6,835 bases of DNA from JAJDBU01 sp046756925 (GTDB lineage Bacteria > Nitrospirota > Nitrospiria > SBBL01 > JAADHI01), in the NCBI GenBank assembly GCA_046756925.1, contig JBHHXH010000097.1, positions 1 to 6,835 of the forward strand, read 5' to 3'. The notes under the pieces are model-generated. The model saw only the letters and a list, made by a program, of their open reading frames with translations. It had not been told where the DNA came from and did no database searches. Both the position numbers and the translations under genes were made by a program. This document shows, one piece after another, positions 1 through 6,537 of the stretch (its first letter is position 1; the number at the start of each line of letters is the position of its first letter).

Positions 1-468
1 CACTATACCAATATTGCTACAATAAATCTCTATATTTATTGGCCAAGTTAATAAGCGTTTCTCCATATATTGATGCGGTATCTCGGCTTCCATCGTTTCT
101 TCTCCGAGGGCGGTGTAGCCGCGTTGCCGGTAAAAAGGGACAACGGTGGTTTGGGCATGAACGAACACTTTTTCAAGACCGAGGCGCAGGGCATTCGCTT
201 CCAAGTGTTCCATGACAATCCGTCCGAAGCCTTGTCTTCTATGCGATTTTAAAACGGCGACCCGTCCGATTTTTCCGTTGTGATCAATTCTCCCGGTGGC
301 GACGGGGTTTTGTTCGATAAAAAGGACGATGTGCTCTGCGTACCGGTCGCGATCGTCATGTTCAATATCTGGCGAGATGCCTTGTTCTTCGATAAAAACG
401 GCATCCCGAATCGAACGCGCATCGCTGCCGAGTTTTCCCCAATTGCTTTCGGACACCTGAATCTTCAT
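1..468 (-). CDS. GNAT family N-acetyltransferase, YjcF/ElaA-like (3' end beyond window)
   Basis: The minus-strand frame opens at the ATG at 468 and runs 156 codons to the window edge without a stop, so the gene is partial. The N-terminus carries the YjcF/ElaA-type signature, with VFIEEQGI at residues 24-31 followed by an acidic stretch (EHDDRD, 36-41) and a conserved His (H46). The acetyl-CoA pyrophosphate-binding loop is RRQGFG at 77-82, preceded by the strand GRVAVL (68-73). The HAQ...PFYRQRGY segment (104-118) and the EAEIPHQYM end (127-135) complete the fold. Family members usually end about here, at roughly 140 residues. The 15-20 codons that follow (TWPINIEIYC onward) lie in AT-rich DNA and may be read-through past a lost stop. 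By family knowledge it transfers acetyl from acetyl-CoA to an amine; the substrate is unknown. It follows pgi by 40 bases on the same strand and may be co-transcribed, but no clear SD precedes the ATG. Confidence 0.85.
   Translation of the reverse strand, partial: MKIQVSESNWGKLGSDARSIRDAVFIEEQGISPDIEHDDRDRYAEHIVLFIEQNPVATGRIDHNGKIGRVAVLKSHRRQGFGRIVMEHLEANALRLGLEKVFVHAQTTVVPFYRQRGYTALGEETMEAEIPHQYMEKRLLTWPINIEIYCSNIGIV
20..41. repeat. AT-rich inverted repeat
   Basis: CAATAAAT (20-27) and ATTTATTG (34-41) are perfect 8-base inverted arms around a 6-base loop. The stem is purely A/T-rich apart from the outer pair and has no GC core, so it is not a convincing Rho-independent terminator. It lies inside the apparent C-terminal extension of the acetyltransferase, which supports the view that this stretch was originally non-coding. 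Confidence 0.4.
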
Positions 469-508
469 TGGGTTTTATTGTAACCGGGAAGGTGGGGGAT
501 TGAAAAGC

Positions 509-2212
509 CTATTCCAATACAGACAAAAGGCCTTGCAACCCGGCTTCGGTATCTCGCCCAAGACGGATATCCAGTACCGGCATGCCTCGTTGAGAGAGGG
601 CCTGGAAATCACCCAGGGCTTGCGCCCGTTTTAGTGTGCCGAAGCTGTAGCCCACATTGGGAATGACCATGTCTTCCGCATCATCCGCCGTGATTTGAAT
701 AAAACATCCGATGGGAGCGCCGCCTTTGTGAAGCTGGCCGGTGGAGTGCAAAAAGCGCGGGCCGTAACCGAGTGTGGTCGCGATGTGATATTGGGTTCGA
801 ATCCTTTCGCGGATTAGCCGTAAACATGCTTCGCATCGCTCCGTCATCGGCAGGTAGACCATCAGCGCAAGGTAGGCCTTGGGTTTCAATTGAGACAAAA
901 AAAGGGGTATCGCTTCGTCCAAAGCGTTCGAAGTATCCACTTTCACACTTCCGGCAATGGCGATGTCATTTTCTACTCTCACGGCAGCGGATAATGGAAG
1001 CTTGCCGGTCGTTTTAAAAACCTTCAGAACGTCGCCGGTGTTTGTCTTGCTTTCAGAAACATTGGGTTCGTCGAAGGGATTCACCCCCAAAACCACGGCG
1101 GCCACGGCGGTGGCCATTTCCCAAAGAAAAAATTGGCCGGCCAAATCGAGAGGGTCCTGTAGTGCCATCCGGACCGTCGGATGTCCCGCATTTTGTAGGG
1201 CGTCGACCTTCGCATCACGTGCTTCATTCGCATCGGATGCGTCTCTGAGATAGACAAAGAGCCGGTCTTTTCCATAAACCTCGGGGGACCCAATGTCCTC
1301 TCCATCGATGGGAACGATGCCCTTGCCTTCTTTTCCGGTCGACTCGGCGACGAGTTGTTCGGCCCAAATACCGAAGTGTGTCAGCGAATCCGAAGTGATG
1401 AAAGTCAGTTTGTCGCATCCTTCCATCCAAAGCCTTCCGAGCATGGCTCCCAGTTGGACCGCGTCGTTTTTATCGGCGGGAAGGGATGCAGACGCGTTTT
1501 GAATGCGTTCCTCCGCCCGTTTTAAAAAGGCCGCCAGGTCGATGCCGATCAAGGCTGCTGGGACCAGGCCAAAATAGGTGAGCGCGGCGTAGCGCCCGCC
1601 GACATCGGACGGGGCCAGAAAGATTTTCCGGAACGATTTTTCGCGCGCGAGCGCTTCCAAGGGGCTGCCGGGATCGGTGATCGCCATAAAATACGCACCG
1701 ATCTCGCCGCCCGTCATCGCTTCTACCTTGACGGCAAAATAACGATAGAGCGATAGCATTTCGATAGTCGATCCCGACTTGCTGGCCAGGAGAAAGAGGC
1801 TGTGCGGGAGGTCGATCTTGCTTTCCGCATCGCGGATCGTTACCGGGTCCGTCGTGTCCAGCACGATCAACTCCGGATAGCCTTCCGCCACGCCGAAAGT
1901 TTTCCTGAGCACCTCCGGACACAGGCTGCTGCCGCCCATGCCGAGCAGGACGACGGTCTTCACGCCGGAAGCCTTTACGGATTCGGCAAAGGCCATCATT
2001 CCTTCGGCCTTGGTCTGCATCTCCGATACAATGCTCAACCAACCGAGACGTTGCATAATGTTGACTTGGATGGCGGGATCGTCTTTCCAAAGGCTGGGAT
2101 CTTTACGCCAAAGTCTTTCGGACAGGTGTTGCCGGTCGAGGTCTTGAAGCGTTGCTTCAACGGCCGCATCGTAACGACCAAGCCTAGCTGTAATGCATGC
2201 GATGCCGGTCAA
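509..2212 (-). CDS. pgi: Glucose-6-phosphate isomerase (C-terminal half of the bifunctional Tal-Pgi type)
   Basis: This 567-residue cytoplasmic enzyme interconverts glucose-6-phosphate and fructose-6-phosphate. The phosphate-binding SIS-type motifs are visible: GMGGSSL (91-97) and SKSGST (144-149). Further PGI landmarks are GGRYAALTYFG (205-215), EQLVAESTGKEGKG (285-298, where E290 sits at the position of the catalytic Glu in the classical MESNGK motif) and STGQLHKGG (490-498). The first 60 residues (LGRYDAAVEA...ERLWRKDPSLW...RLGWL) resemble the linker and isomerase start of fused transaldolase-phosphoglucose isomerases. The likely start is TTG at 2212, because AGGAG lies 7 bases upstream and no in-frame ATG occurs before codon 53. 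The start lies 29 bases inside tal, in the +1 frame, so translation is probably coupled to tal. A natural split of a fused ancestor and a frameshift are both possible; the isomerase identity is firm. Confidence 0.95.
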   Translation of the reverse strand: MTGIACITARLGRYDAAVEATLQDLDRQHLSERLWRKDPSLWKDDPAIQVNIMQRLGWLSIVSEMQTKAEGMMAFAESVKASGVKTVVLLGMGGSSLCPEVLRKTFGVAEGYPELIVLDTTDPVTIRDAESKIDLPHSLFLLASKSGSTIEMLSLYRYFAVKVEAMTGGEIGAYFMAITDPGSPLEALAREKSFRKIFLAPSDVGGRYAALTYFGLVPAALIGIDLAAFLKRAEERIQNASASLPADKNDAVQLGAMLGRLWMEGCDKLTFITSDSLTHFGIWAEQLVAESTGKEGKGIVPIDGEDIGSPEVYGKDRLFVYLRDASDANEARDAKVDALQNAGHPTVRMALQDPLDLAGQFFLWEMATAVAAVVLGVNPFDEPNVSESKTNTGDVLKVFKTTGKLPLSAAVRVENDIAIAGSVKVDTSNALDEAIPLFLSQLKPKAYLALMVYLPMTERCEACLRLIRERIRTQYHIATTLGYGPRFLHSTGQLHKGGAPIGCFIQITADDAEDMVIPNVGYSFGTLKRAQALGDFQALSQRGMPVLDIRLGRDTEAGLQGLLSVLE

Positions 2213-2223
2213 GAAGACGCTCC
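2184..2223 (-). promoter_or_regulatory. tal-pgi overlap with internal SD and TTG start
   Basis: Within the last codons of tal the minus strand reads CAGGAGCGTCTTCTTG. AGGAG is followed by a 7-base spacer and a TTG that opens the pgi frame at 2212. The tal stop TAG (2186-2184) comes 29 bases after that start, so a ribosome finishing tal stops just inside pgi. This arrangement fits reinitiation or coupled translation. No heptanucleotide slippery site of the classical -1 type is in register, and the frame change needed is +1. Confidence 0.6.
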
Positions 2224-3338
2224 TGTTTTTCTTCGAGAACCTGGATCAGGTTTCTGTAAGAATCCGAAAAGGCCTTCACCCCCGCGGCTTGCAGTGTATC
2301 CGTAATGCCCTTGAGATCGATACCCTGGTTTTGGAGTTGCGAAAGCAAGGTTTCGGCGTCTTCAACTTCTTCTTCGATGCTGAAGCGCGGCCGGCCGTGA
2401 TCGCGAAAGGCATCGAGGGTGGCGGGTGGCGCGGTGTTGACGGTATGCGGTCCGATCAATTCTTCGACATAAAGCACATCGGAGTAGCTGGGGTTTTTCG
2501 TGCCGGTGCTCCCCCATAGAGGCCGCTGCACATGGGCGCCGCGGTGCTTCAGCGCAAGGAAGTCGGGCGCTTCGAAAAGGGACTTGAATTTTTGATAGAT
2601 CATCTTGGCATTGGCGATGGCGATCTTTCCGGTCAGGGATTTCAACGCCGCCAAGGTTTCGGGATCTTGCGTCGCTTCCATTTTTTCTGCGATCAGCTTG
2701 TCCGCGGCGGTTTCGATGCGGCTGACAAAAACGCTGGCCACGGAACGCACGAAGCCCATGGGCTGGCCGCTGTCGTCTAGGCGCTTCAGGCCATTGATAT
2801 AGGCCTTGGCAACGGCTTCGTAGGTTTCCAAGGAAAAAATCAAGGTCATATTGATCGAGATACCCATACCGGTCAACTGTTCGTGGGCGCGAATGCCTTC
2901 CGCGGTGGCCGGAACCTTGATCATGACATTGCGGCGGTCGACCCGCGCGTAGAGATCCAAGACCGCTTCCACCGTTTCGGCTTCCTTGTGGGCAAGCAGG
3001 GGACTCACCTCCAGAGAGATGTAGCCGTCGCCGCCTTCGCTTTCCTCATAGAGCGGCTTGAAGACGTCGGCGGCCAGTTGGATGTCTTGGATGGTCAGGC
3101 CGTCTAAGATTTCGGGAATGGACTTCCCTTCGGCCCGCAGACGCAGCAGGGCTTCGTCGTAATCGCTGCTGCCGGAGATGGCCTTTTCGAAGATGCTGGG
3201 GTTCGACGTCACCCCCCGGATGCCGTCTTCGTCGATCATCCGTTTCAGCTCGCCGGAGGTAATCAGGTCCCGCCGGATATTGTCGAGCCAAATGCTCTGA
3301 CCATAGGTGCGTAGTGTTTTCAAGGGGTTGTCTCCCAT
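2184..3338 (-). CDS. tal: Transaldolase
   Basis: This 384-residue enzyme moves a dihydroxyacetone unit between sedoheptulose-7-phosphate/glyceraldehyde-3-phosphate and erythrose-4-phosphate/fructose-6-phosphate. GVTSNPSIFEKAI (42-54) is the family N-terminal signature. IWLDNIRRDLI (16-26) carries the conserved Asp, D19. SLEVSP (108-113) contains the conserved acidic residue, and NVMIKVPATAEGI (137-149) has the Schiff-base lysine, K141. Further conserved blocks are NMTLIFSLETY (163-173), SVFVSRIET (202-210) and RPLWGSTGTKNPSYSDV (272-288). The length fits the longer transaldolase class found as the front half of Tal-Pgi fusions. The ATG at 3338 has AAGGAG 9 bases upstream, and the gap to the tkt stop is 17 bases. 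The C-terminal end (LLDRHRMHYS) is not family-like, and the stop TAG lies inside pgi. A single-base skip between about 2186 and 2243 would join the two frames into one protein of about 950 residues. Confidence 0.95.
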   Translation of the reverse strand: MGDNPLKTLRTYGQSIWLDNIRRDLITSGELKRMIDEDGIRGVTSNPSIFEKAISGSSDYDEALLRLRAEGKSIPEILDGLTIQDIQLAADVFKPLYEESEGGDGYISLEVSPLLAHKEAETVEAVLDLYARVDRRNVMIKVPATAEGIRAHEQLTGMGISINMTLIFSLETYEAVAKAYINGLKRLDDSGQPMGFVRSVASVFVSRIETAADKLIAEKMEATQDPETLAALKSLTGKIAIANAKMIYQKFKSLFEAPDFLALKHRGAHVQRPLWGSTGTKNPSYSDVLYVEELIGPHTVNTAPPATLDAFRDHGRPRFSIEEEVEDAETLLSQLQNQGIDLKGITDTLQAAGVKAFSDSYRNLIQVLEEKQERLLDRHRMHYS

Positions 3339-3355
3339 GGGCTTGGACTCCTTTT

Positions 3356-5374
3356 TTATTTGAGAAGGGCGCGTGCCTGCGACACGATGTTTTGAACCGT
3401 CAATCCAAATTCATCCATAAGGATACCATAGGGCGCGGAGGCCCCGAAACGGCCGAGACCGATGACGGCGCCTTTTTTCCCGGCATAACGTTCCCATCCC
3501 AATATAGCGGCCGCTTCGATGGCGAGACAAGGCGGCCCTTCGGGCGGGAGCACCGACTGTCTGTAAGCCTCCGGTTGGGCCTCGAAACATTCCCAGCTCG
3601 GCATACTGACGACGCGGATAGCCCGCCCTTCGGATGCCAGTCGTTTGCCCGCTTCCAAGGCGAGTTGCACCTCCGAACCGCTGGCGATGAGGATCAATTC
3701 TGGGGCGTTTTGGGGCGTTTCCCATAGGATATAGGCCCCTTTTTCGAGACCCGTGCCTTTTGCGCCGACTGTACGGTCTAAGACCGGTAGGCTTTGACGG
3801 GTCAAGACCAAGGCCGTCGGACCCTCCGTGCGATGCAGGGCGACTCGCCAGGCCTCCAGCGTTTCGAGGGCGTCGGCAGGACGGATGACGCAGAGATTTG
3901 GGACGGCCCGCAAGGCGGCCAGGTGCTCGACCGGCTGATGCGTCGGGCCGTCTTCGCCCAGGCCGATACTGTCGTGGGTAAAAACGTAGATGACGGGAAG
4001 ACCCATCAAGGCCGCCAGACGGATGGCCGGTTTCATATAATCGGAAAAAACCAAGAATGTGCCGCCATAGGGCATGAGGCCGCCGTGCAGGGCCATGCCG
4101 TTGAGGATGCCGCCCATCGCGTGTTCACGCACGCCGAAACGCAGGTTGCGGCCGCTGAAGTCGTCTCTGGTGATATCGCCCATCCCCTTCAATTCGGTGT
4201 TGTTCGAGGGGGCCAAGTCGGCGGAGCCTCCGATGAGGGTGGGGCAGGTTTTGGCGACGGCGTTTAAAAAGGCGCCCGAACTTTTCCGCGTGGCGATGGA
4301 ACCTTCGGGATGCATGTCCTGAGTGGCCGCGTCACAGCCTTCGGGGAGTTGGCGGGCGAGCGCCGCTTCCCAGGCCTGCGCAAGACCCGGATATTGGGTC
4401 TGGTACGTGTTCCATTGTTTTCGCCAGGCCGCCTCCGCTTCTGCCCCGGATTGCCTGACGCTGAGAAAATGGATTTTAACGTCTTCCGGGATCTGAAACG
4501 CCGGTTCGGTTGGCCAGCCGAGTTTTTCCTTGGTCAACCGAACCTCTTCTTCGCCCAAGGGTGCGCCGTGCGCGCTGGCCGTGTCTTGACGGTTGGGGCT
4601 GCCGTAGCCGATATGGGTACGGACGATAATCAAGGAAGGGCGCCCGGTTTCGGCTTGCGCGGATCGAATGGTATCCGAAAGCCGGTCGAGATCGTCTGCA
4701 CCGGACACTACCCCGGCATGTAATACCTGCCAGCCGTAGGCTTCGAAGCGGCGGCCCACATCTTCCGAAAAAGCCAAACCGGTGCCGCCTTCGATGGTAA
4801 TCTTGTTATCGTCGTAAAAACAGATGAGCTTACCCAAGCCGAGATGCCCCGCAAAAGAGGCCGCCTCCGAAGTAATGCCCTCCATCATGTCGCCGTCTCC
4901 GGCAATGACATAGGTCCGGTGGTCCACTATCGAATGATCGGGCCGATTAAAACGCGCCGCAAGGATGCGCTCGGTCAGCGCCATGCCGACGGCGTTGGCG
5001 AAACCTTGCCCGAGCGGTCCCGTCGTCGTCTCGACCCCCGGCGTGAGACCGTATTCCGGATGCCCTGGCGTGAGGCTGCCCCATTGCCGAAAGTTTTTCA
5101 GTTCATCCAAACTCAGATCGTAGCCCGTCAGATGCAATAGGCTGTAAAGGAGCATGGAGGCATGACCGGCTGATAAAACAAAGCGGTCGCGGTCGGGCCA
5201 CTGAGGATTGGCGGGATGGTGTTTTAAAAACCGGGTCCAAAGGAGATAGCCGAGCGGCGCCAGACCCATGGGTGCTCCCGGATGGCCGGAATTGGCCTTT
5301 TGCACAGCATCGGCAGCGAGCATGCGAATGGTGTTGATACAGAGGGTGTCCCGCGTTTTTGGGTCGAGGGTCAT
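3356..5374 (-). CDS. tkt: Transketolase
   Basis: This thiamine-diphosphate enzyme moves two-carbon ketol units between ketose and aldose phosphates in the pentose phosphate or Calvin pathway. The length of 672 residues from the ATG is typical. Numbered from that ATG, GHPGAPMG (30-37) and GHASM hold conserved substrate-site histidines. GDGDMMEG (159-166) with the following DDNK (N190) is the ThDP/Mg motif. SAHGAPLG (267-274) contains a conserved His, VREHAMGG (415-422) carries the catalytic Glu E417, and HDSIGLGEDGPTHQP (467-481) belongs to the pyrimidine-domain active site. The C-terminal transketolase domain starts near ILIASGSEVQLA. I chose the ATG at 5374 because GGGAG lies 5 bases upstream. 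An in-frame GTG one codon earlier (5377) would leave only 2 bases of spacing. The ATG overlaps the stop of the preceding cyclase remnant (TGATG), and tal follows after 17 bases. It is probably transcribed with tal and pgi. Confidence 0.97.
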   Translation of the reverse strand: MTLDPKTRDTLCINTIRMLAADAVQKANSGHPGAPMGLAPLGYLLWTRFLKHHPANPQWPDRDRFVLSAGHASMLLYSLLHLTGYDLSLDELKNFRQWGSLTPGHPEYGLTPGVETTTGPLGQGFANAVGMALTERILAARFNRPDHSIVDHRTYVIAGDGDMMEGITSEAASFAGHLGLGKLICFYDDNKITIEGGTGLAFSEDVGRRFEAYGWQVLHAGVVSGADDLDRLSDTIRSAQAETGRPSLIIVRTHIGYGSPNRQDTASAHGAPLGEEEVRLTKEKLGWPTEPAFQIPEDVKIHFLSVRQSGAEAEAAWRKQWNTYQTQYPGLAQAWEAALARQLPEGCDAATQDMHPEGSIATRKSSGAFLNAVAKTCPTLIGGSADLAPSNNTELKGMGDITRDDFSGRNLRFGVREHAMGGILNGMALHGGLMPYGGTFLVFSDYMKPAIRLAALMGLPVIYVFTHDSIGLGEDGPTHQPVEHLAALRAVPNLCVIRPADALETLEAWRVALHRTEGPTALVLTRQSLPVLDRTVGAKGTGLEKGAYILWETPQNAPELILIASGSEVQLALEAGKRLASEGRAIRVVSMPSWECFEAQPEAYRQSVLPPEGPPCLAIEAAAILGWERYAGKKGAVIGLGRFGASAPYGILMDEFGLTVQNIVSQARALLK

Positions 5375-5384
5375 CACAGCTCCC
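5372..5384 (-). promoter_or_regulatory. tkt ribosome binding site and TGATG stop-start overlap
   Basis: The minus strand reads GGGAGCTGTGATG. GGGAG sits 5 bases before the tkt ATG (5374), and the cyclase-remnant TGA shares bases with that ATG. The spacing favours ATG over the in-frame GTG at 5377. The overlap indicates translational coupling of tkt to the upstream short frame. Confidence 0.6.
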
Positions 5385-5586
5385 GGCGGCCTTCCCCGGC
5401 TTCGGAAATTTCCCTTAAAACCGCACGGACCGGTGCGCCATCCACGCCTTCCAGTTTGATCGGAAGGGCGATCAGCTCAAAATCTCCCGCCGCCAGGTTG
5501 CTGGAACGGCGCAGGGTAATGCTTGGATCTCCGGGCCACGTCACCAAGGTCTCAGACAAGGAAAGACTGATGTCGCAGCACCTCAC
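5374..5586 (-). pseudogene. Cyclase / kynurenine formamidase-like gene with internal in-frame deletion
   Basis: The 70-codon frame (GTG at 5586, TGA at 5376-5374) joins two ends of one family. Residues 4-28 (CDISLSLSETLVTWPGDPSI) match the N-terminus of cyclase-family proteins (PF04199 type), and residues 30-60 (AAGDFELIALPIKLEGVDGA, then PVRAVLREI) match their extreme C-terminus. Full-length members have about 200-220 residues. The middle is absent, including the HxGTHxDxPxH metal-binding motif, with the junction near 5494-5505 (residues 28-31). The product cannot have family catalysis, so I call it a deletion remnant rather than an enzyme. Its stop overlaps the tkt ATG (TGATG) and its last codons supply the tkt SD (GGGAG), so continued translation could still help express tkt. 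No strong SD precedes the GTG. A real 70-residue protein is not excluded, because the frame has remained open. Confidence 0.82.
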
Positions 5587-5700
5587 GGCTGCCGATACAT
5601 CTTATTAAGGAGCATGTTTGGAAAAGTCGAATATAGGAAACGCAATGCGGTCTTCATTTTTATAGAAATATTTAAGCAATCGACATAGGTTTTCATCCGG

Positions 5701-5729
5701 AATATATACGCAATAGTCGATGGAAGCAA
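5701..5729 (-). promoter_or_regulatory. Candidate sigma70-type promoter for the tkt-tal-pgi operon
   Basis: The minus strand has TTGCTT (5729-5724), a 17-base spacer and TATATT (5706-5701). The -10 matches the consensus at 5 of 6 positions; the -35 matches only at TTG. Transcription would start near 5694, giving a leader of about 108 bases before the GTG at 5586. An imperfect dyad, CCATT-TT-AATGG (5732-5743), lies directly upstream. This is the best-spaced candidate in the AT-rich stretch, but such matches are common there. Confidence 0.3.
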
Positions 5730-5785
5730 GCCCATTTTAATGGATTTCCCCATTGAATTCGCGCTTTCTCGTGAGCTGCACCTTG

Positions 5786-5811
5786 AAAAACTTCCCGTGC
5801 GTCCAAGCACG
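5786..5811 (-). terminator. Weak possible terminator downstream of the VOC gene
   Basis: On the minus strand a 5-base stem, CGTGC/GCACG (5811-5807 and 5800-5796), encloses a 6-base loop. A run of five T (5790-5786) follows after a 5-base gap. The stem is short and the gap long for a Rho-independent terminator, so this is only a candidate. Confidence 0.2.
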
Positions 5812-5844
5812 ATATCCCCGTTGCCGCCCCGTCTCAGCGTTCGA

Positions 5845-5864
5845 TGGGTCGTCTTGGGTCGTCT
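5845..5864. repeat. 10-base tandem duplication TGGGTCGTCT x2
   Basis: TGGGTCGTCT occurs twice head to tail (5845-5854 and 5855-5864) with no mismatch. The second copy overlaps the stop codon TAG of the VOC gene. It looks like a small replication-slippage duplication at the gene's 3' end. Confidence 0.75.
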
Positions 5865-6252
5865 ATTGATGCCCGCTTAAATCCTGCCACAGCCCGATGA
5901 TGTTGTCTTCCGTATCCGAAACCTGTGCATACAGCCCCATATTGCCGAACTGAATCCGATCTTTCACGACCTTCCCGCCGTTGGCTTGCACTTTTTTCAA
6001 TGCGTCCTCGATGGAAGCAACACCGATGACGACGACGGGCGATTTCGAGAAACCCGCATCGCGCTTGTACATCCCGCCGTTGATCGCGCCGCTTTCCTTG
6101 GGCATGTTGTTTTCGTCCGCTGACACCGTTGTCAACATTGTATAATTCATATCGGGAATCGTTTGTGTTTCCCAGCCAAAGGTATCGCTGTAAAACTTTT
6201 TCGTCCGTTCGATGTCGTCGGACGGAATTTCAAAATGCACCACTTTGTCCAT
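5863..6252 (-). CDS. VOC family (glyoxalase-fold) protein
   Basis: This 129-residue soluble protein has the two beta-alpha-beta-beta-beta modules of the vicinal oxygen chelate superfamily. The first module begins VVHFEIPSDDIERTKKFYSD (4-23) with FGWE (25-28). The second begins VVVIGVASIEDALKKVQANG (73-92) and ends GLYAQVSDTEDNIIGLWQ (106-123), the usual end of glyoxalase-like proteins. H6 sits where metal-binding members have their first ligand. The C-terminal GLWQ has Gln where many have Glu, so metal catalysis is uncertain. I chose the ATG at 6252 because AGGAG precedes it by 7 bases and the family N-terminus starts there; an in-frame ATG at 6276 would add eight unrelated residues containing that SD. 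The substrate is unknown. It shares the operon strand but is 276 bases upstream, so it is probably a separate unit. The transposase relic directly upstream means its promoter may lie in relic DNA. Confidence 0.88.
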   Translation of the reverse strand: MDKVVHFEIPSDDIERTKKFYSDTFGWETQTIPDMNYTMLTTVSADENNMPKESGAINGGMYKRDAGFSKSPVVVIGVASIEDALKKVQANGGKVVKDRIQFGNMGLYAQVSDTEDNIIGLWQDLSGHQ

Positions 6253-6291
6253 GATCGATCTCCTACAGATCTCCATTTAAAAACGAGCGTA

Positions 6292-6411
6292 TTATCCGGC
6301 CATCAGCCGAATGTATGCCGTGTAGTCTTACCTTTGAAAAAATGTTTGTTGCCGACGGTTGCCGCGTTGCGTGATGCGGTGGGGCAAATCGGGTGCAACC
6401 GCCCGTGCCAT
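6292..6411 (-). pseudogene. Truncated IS200-like / REP-associated tyrosine transposase (5' fragment)
   Basis: From the ATG at 6411 the frame reads MARAVAPDLPH then RITQRGNRRQQTFFQ. This is the characteristic N-terminus of Y1-type transposases of the RAYT/TnpA_REP group (PF01797). A TAA at 6330-6328 stops it after 27 codons. The same frame beyond the stop still reads DYTAYIRLMAG, matching the DY..Y..LM segment that follows in intact members, and it ends at a second TAA (6294-6292). The His-hydrophobic-His pair and catalytic Tyr region are missing, since intact proteins exceed 150 residues. This is therefore a dead remnant with an internal stop and a 3' truncation. The DNA after 6292 leads directly into the RBS of the VOC gene, so the truncation point is close to that gene. 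A longer frame starting at 6567 adds only non-homologous upstream DNA. Confidence 0.85.
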
Positions 6412-6426
6412 TCCCGCCATGACGGC

Positions 6427-6455
6427 AGGGTATGCCTCTGGCTCAGGAGAGTCAA
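6427..6455 (-). promoter_or_regulatory. Relic promoter of the transposase fragment
   Basis: The minus strand has TTGACT (6455-6450), a 17-base spacer and TACCCT (6432-6427), 16 bases before the transposase ATG. The -35 matches the consensus at 5 of 6 positions and the -10 is poor. The position and spacing suit the native promoter of the transposase. It could now feed the VOC gene downstream. Confidence 0.35.
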
Positions 6456-6498
6456 GAATGAAGCATGGATGTCCCAGGAATTCCAAAAACCAATCGCG

Positions 6499-6537
6499 GC
6501 GCTGACCCGATCCTTTTGATAGCCAAGCGCTGACCCG
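6499..6537 (-). repeat. Two 11-base direct repeats upstream of the transposase relic
   Basis: GCGCTGACCCG occurs at 6499-6509 and again at 6527-6537 on the plus strand, starting 28 bases apart; read with the transposase, the unit is CGGGTCAGCGC. Paired GGGTCAGCGC boxes separated by a TATCAAAAGG-like spacer are, as I recall, common at the 5' end of this transposase family. I interpret them as element ends or recognition sequence, so the mobile relic probably begins near 6540. Confidence 0.6.

Larger units (their letters stand above)
5587..5862. other. Intergenic region upstream of the tkt operon
   Basis: These 276 bases separate the VOC gene from the cyclase remnant and hold no gene I can support. 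A 75-codon minus-strand frame (5810-5583) ends in TGA overlapping the GTG of the remnant (GTGA). Its composition is AT-rich, it has no recognisable motif, and no SD is visible. The stretch most likely contains the operon promoter and leader. Confidence 0.5.

Noticed and set aside
70..483. Two plus-strand frames opposite the acetyltransferase
   Set aside because: The minus strand gives a coherent GNAT protein through the same DNA, and the plus-strand products resemble nothing known.
1470..2090. Long minus-strand frame of 206 codons inside pgi
   Set aside because: Out-of-frame shadow of the well-supported isomerase. Its Arg- and Gly-rich composition is typical of a shifted frame of a GC-rich gene.
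2184..2245. Programmed -1 frameshift between tal and pgi at the A-rich GAAGAAAAACAG
   Set aside because: The A-run is not in the register needed for an X XXY YYZ site, and the shift required is +1.
1802..2305. Plus-strand frame of 167 codons opposite pgi and tal
   Set aside because: Antisense shadow with no family resemblance, lying over two clear genes.
5494..5505. Cyclase remnant as a complete small cyclase
   Set aside because: The HxGTHxDxPxH metal site and about two thirds of the fold are missing, so the family reaction is not possible.
5583..5810. 75-codon minus-strand frame whose TGA overlaps the GTG of the cyclase remnant
   Set aside because: AT-rich with no recognisable domain and no SD. 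The GTGA overlap alone is weak evidence, so it is treated as leader DNA.
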